A stretch of DNA of 64,000 nucleotides. Source: Emticicia sp. 21SJ11W-3 (GTDB lineage: Bacteria; Bacteroidota; Bacteroidia; Cytophagales; Spirosomataceae). The stretch covers positions 372,001 to 436,000 of the forward strand of contig NZ_CP092074.1 of the NCBI RefSeq assembly GCF_024138715.1, written 5' to 3'. Numbering within the stretch: the first letter of the stretch is position 1; every line of letters starts with the position of its first letter. Positions 61,484 through 64,000 of this stretch are shown in pieces. The notes below the pieces were generated by a model, which was not told the DNA's origin, made no database searches, and saw nothing but the letters and a program-made list of their open reading frames with translations. Position numbers and translations under genes: made by a program.

Positions 61484-62677
61484 ATGATAACAGTTGAACA
61501 GGCTGAATCAATAATATTGAGTCAGGCAATAACACCACAGGTAGAAAAAGTAGCAATTGAAGACGCCACAGGAAGAATACTGGCTGAAGATTTTTATGCC
61601 GACCGCGATTTTCCTCCTTTTAACAGAGTATCTATGGACGGCATTGCATTGGCTTTTAAGCAGATAGTTGCCGGTCAGGTTAGTTTTCGTATTGAAAGCA
61701 CGGCAGCCGCAGGTAAGCCACAGGTAATGTTGCAAAACCCGATGAATTGCATAGAAGTAATGACGGGCGCTATATTGCCCGATGGAACCGATACGGTTAT
61801 CAGATACGAGGATGTGACCATTAATGACAGCCAGGCAACCATAAATGTTATACCGGCAGAACAGGGCCTGAGCATACATAAACAAGGAGCAGACAAGAAA
61901 AAGCAAGATAAGCTCGTAAAAACAGGTACCAGAATTACACCAGCAGAAATTGGAATAGCTGCCACTATTGGCAAACATGAAATACTGGTGCAGAAAAAGC
62001 CAACAGCAGTTTTAATTGCCACCGGAGAAGAGATTATACCTGTTACTGAAACCCCGTTACCACACCAGATACGTACCTCTAACAGTTATGCTTTACAGGC
62101 TTGCCTTAAAAGCTGGGGCGTACATGCCGACATCGTTTTATTGCCTGACAACCAGGAAACTATAGAGCAGAAGATTAAGGAGTTTCTGGATACTTACGAT
62201 GTGCTGGTTCTGAGTGGAGGGGTATCGGCCGGTAAATTTGATTTTGTACCTGCTGCTTTAGAAAACCAGGGGGTGCATAAACTTTTTCATAAAGTGGGGC
62301 AAAGGCCGGGCAAGCCATTCTGGTTTGGCGTGAAAGACACAAAGGTGGTTTTTGCTTTACCGGGTAATCCGGTTTCTACTTTTATGTGTTTGCACCGGTA
62401 TTTTAAACCCTGGCTTGATGTGTCGCAGGGGATGACGCTTAAGCCCGAGCTGGCAGAGCTGTCGGTAGATTTTGAAGTAAATTTTCCACTCACTTTTTTT
62501 ATGCAGGTGCGCATGATACAAGAACCCGGCGGCATTGTAAAAGCAATACCAGTAGCAGGAAATGGCTCCGGCGACCTCACCAGTCTGATAGAAGCAGACG
62601 CGTTTATGGAGCTGCCTATGGGCAAAGGAGTTTTCAGAAAAGGCGAACTTTACCCAGTCTGGCGATACAGGCAATAA
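61484..62677 (+). CDS. moeA: Molybdopterin molybdenumtransferase MoeA
   Basis: A 397-residue enzyme that inserts molybdate into adenylylated molybdopterin, the last step of cofactor synthesis. Motifs are DRDFPPFNRVSMDGIA, EVMTGAILPDGTDTVIRYED, PTAVLIATGEEI, VLVLSGGVSAGKFDFV, and FALPGNPVSTFMCLHRYFKPWL. Length is normal. Together with moaC, moaD, moaE and xdhC in this window it points to an active molybdoenzyme in the organism. Confidence 0.95.
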   Translation: MITVEQAESIILSQAITPQVEKVAIEDATGRILAEDFYADRDFPPFNRVSMDGIALAFKQIVAGQVSFRIESTAAAGKPQVMLQNPMNCIEVMTGAILPDGTDTVIRYEDVTINDSQATINVIPAEQGLSIHKQGADKKKQDKLVKTGTRITPAEIGIAATIGKHEILVQKKPTAVLIATGEEIIPVTETPLPHQIRTSNSYALQACLKSWGVHADIVLLPDNQETIEQKIKEFLDTYDVLVLSGGVSAGKFDFVPAALENQGVHKLFHKVGQRPGKPFWFGVKDTKVVFALPGNPVSTFMCLHRYFKPWLDVSQGMTLKPELAELSVDFEVNFPLTFFMQVRMIQEPGGIVKAIPVAGNGSGDLTSLIEADAFMELPMGKGVFRKGELYPVWRYRQ

Positions 62678-62916
62678 AATTCGTTATTGGGTACCATCAT
62701 AAAAAAACCGTTTACTCAAATTAGAAGTTGTTACCACGCAAATACAAAACTTTTTGACCGGCTGATAAGTTTAGTGTTTGTCGGCGCAGGCTGGCAGCTT
62801 ACTGCTTAAAAACCGGAAGGATTACATTTACCTGAAATCTTTAATTGCTATAAACGGGCTTCAGCCTTTCTTTTTTTAGCATTTTTCAATAATTTTGAAC
62901 AAAAATCTGTGGGAAA

Positions 62917-63315
62917 GTGAAAAATCTAAGAGAAACCATAACCAGAGTGCCTGTTGTACCGCCAAAGGCCAATCGTGAAGAACGCAAAGAACAGTTGCAG
63001 GAATCCATAGATAAATATTTAGGTGCCATTGAAACCCAGATAGGAGACCTTAAAAAAGTAGGTAAAAATGCTTTGGTTATCGGTGGAATCATTGTGGCCG
63101 TATATGCAGTTACCGAGCTACTTTTACCTGCCGGGAAAAAGACTATCGAAGACCCCGAGCCACTGCCTGAGCCGGAACCTGAAAAAGCCGGCGATTCTAT
63201 GTTATGGGCTGCCATGAAAGGTGCTGCCACCTCTATTCTGTTAGCTGTTGCAAAAGAAAAATTACTGGAATTGATAGATCACCTCACAACTAAAGATGCC
63301 GAAGCAACTTCTTGA
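62917..63315 (+). CDS. Small single-pass membrane protein of unknown function
   Basis: A 132-residue protein starting at a GTG (62917); no ATG is available near the front. It has a charged N-terminal helix (ANREERKEQLQESIDKYL), one transmembrane segment (ALVIGGIIVAVYAVTELLLPA), a Pro-Glu-rich linker (DPEPLPEPEPE) and a second hydrophobic patch (AMKGAATSILLAVAKE). I recognise no family, but the layout resembles small phage-shock-like or YqjD-like membrane proteins. It overlaps the GGGP synthase start by 20 bases, so the two are probably co-translated. Confidence 0.7.
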   Translation: MKNLRETITRVPVVPPKANREERKEQLQESIDKYLGAIETQIGDLKKVGKNALVIGGIIVAVYAVTELLLPAGKKTIEDPEPLPEPEPEKAGDSMLWAAMKGAATSILLAVAKEKLLELIDHLTTKDAEATS

Positions 63316-64000
63316 TAAAATATTAAATCTTAATCACCTCAAAAAAAAGGCTTTAGCTGTTTTGCTTGATCCTGACAAGGTGGAGATTGCTACATTTAAT
63401 CAATTTTTATACAGCTGCGTAGAAAACCGGGTTGATTTCTTTTTTGTGGGCGGTAGCCTCATTACGAATCAGATGATGGCTGAAATGATTGCCGTCATCC
63501 GCCAGCAAACCAATATTCCTGTTGTAATATTCCCTGGCAATAGCCTGCATATTGAGCCATCTGCCGATGGCATTCTGTTACTTTCGTTGATTTCAGGTCG
63601 CAACCCGGACTACCTGATTGGCCAGCATGTGATTTCGGCCCCCTTACTGAAACACAGTGGGCTTGAAATACTGCCAACCGGCTATATACTGGTAGACAGC
63701 GGCCGGCAAACAACGGTTTCTTATATCAGCAATACAACGCCCATTCCGCACGACAAAGCAGATATTGCCGCCTGTACAGCCATAGCCGGAGAAATGCTTG
63801 GCCTGCGCCTTATTTATCTTGACGGTGGCAGCGGGGCCATTAATCCGGTATCTGCTAAAATGATTCGCATGGTAAGAGAAAACATTGCTGCGCCACTTAT
63901 TGTGGGCGGTGGTATTAACTCTGCCCAAAAAGCCCATGATGCCTTAGAAGCCGGTGCTGACATCATCGTAATAGGCAATGCATTTGAGAAAAACCCTGCC
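63296..64000 (+). CDS. Geranylgeranylglyceryl phosphate synthase-family protein (3' end outside window)
   Basis: At least 235 residues of a TIM-barrel prenyltransferase of the GGGPS/PcrB family, which joins a prenyl chain to glycerol-1-phosphate. Substrate motifs are AVLLDPDKVE, FFFVGGSLIT, VVIFPGNSLHIEP, the central ILPTGYILVD, IYLDGGSGAINP, and PLIVGGGINSAQKAHDALEAGADIIVIGN-type phosphate loops. The start ATG at 63296 overlaps the preceding gene. In archaea the product is the membrane lipid backbone; Bacteroidota are known to carry group II homologues whose lipid role is unclear. Only a few C-terminal residues are missing. Confidence 0.92.
   Translation, partial: MPKQLLDKILNLNHLKKKALAVLLDPDKVEIATFNQFLYSCVENRVDFFFVGGSLITNQMMAEMIAVIRQQTNIPVVIFPGNSLHIEPSADGILLLSLISGRNPDYLIGQHVISAPLLKHSGLEILPTGYILVDSGRQTTVSYISNTTPIPHDKADIAACTAIAGEMLGLRLIYLDGGSGAINPVSAKMIRMVRENIAAPLIVGGGINSAQKAHDALEAGADIIVIGNAFEKNPA

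Overview
The window looks like chromosomal DNA of a Bacteroidota member, most likely of the order Cytophagales. The evidence is a secreted metalloprotease with a type IX secretion C-terminal sorting domain, an outer-membrane barrel receptor of the CarboxypepD_reg/OMP type, a BatA-type VWA protein, a DUF4091 glycoside hydrolase, a bacterial GGGP synthase, grasp-with-spasm peptide genes, and the general absence of Shine-Dalgarno sequences. The genus is not determined.

The left 25 kb is an accessory, mosaic region. Positions 1-6.6 kb hold a cut-off HipBA toxin-antitoxin pair, two lipoproteins of unknown function (the 785-residue one is clearly less AT-rich than its neighbours and looks foreign), and a small protein resembling a recombinase fragment behind a hairpin-rich leader. 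Positions 6.6-20.4 kb are an island bounded by two direct copies of a tRNA-Val 3' end plus terminator. It carries a complete ribosomal peptide (graspetide-type, 'grasp-with-spasm') cluster: a short precursor peptide with five hexapeptide repeats, an ATP-grasp ligase, a SPASM-type partner that has lost most of its cluster cysteines, a C39-peptidase ABC exporter with a small membrane companion, two glycosyltransferases, a secreted alpha/beta hydrolase and an outer-membrane receptor. Its right end is rubble: a frameshifted integrase and the amino end of a PLD-like/helicase protein. An intact tyrosine recombinase follows at 20.7-21.9 kb.

Positions 22.1-25.0 kb are the most unusual part. A very AT-rich segment, bounded by 25-bp copies of a tRNA-Met 3' end, consists of one compact four-gene operon: two avidin-family biotin-binding proteins (overlapping genes), a stand-alone biotin-protein ligase and a leucine-carboxyl-methyltransferase-family enzyme. 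I know of no described system with this composition. It may capture, activate and modify biotin or a biotin-like molecule. Beside three of the tRNA fragments in this region lie pairs of direct repeats with exactly 11-bp period, different in sequence but alike in layout, as expected for recombinase arm sites.

From 25.3 kb onward the window is ordinary core-type sequence. It holds a secreted carbohydrate-ester/glycoside group (two SGNH hydrolases around a DUF4091 protein), cell-wall recycling (MurQ, AnmK, PBP4-type DacB), lipid synthesis (PlsY, GGGP synthase), molybdenum cofactor synthesis (MoaC, MoaD, MoaE, MoeA) with XdhC and a guanine-deaminase-like enzyme, DNA maintenance (RnhB, RecQ), PEP carboxylase, a cysteine desulfurase, a MATE pump, a class D beta-lactamase and several small proteins of unknown role. 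The GGGP synthase gene runs off the right edge.
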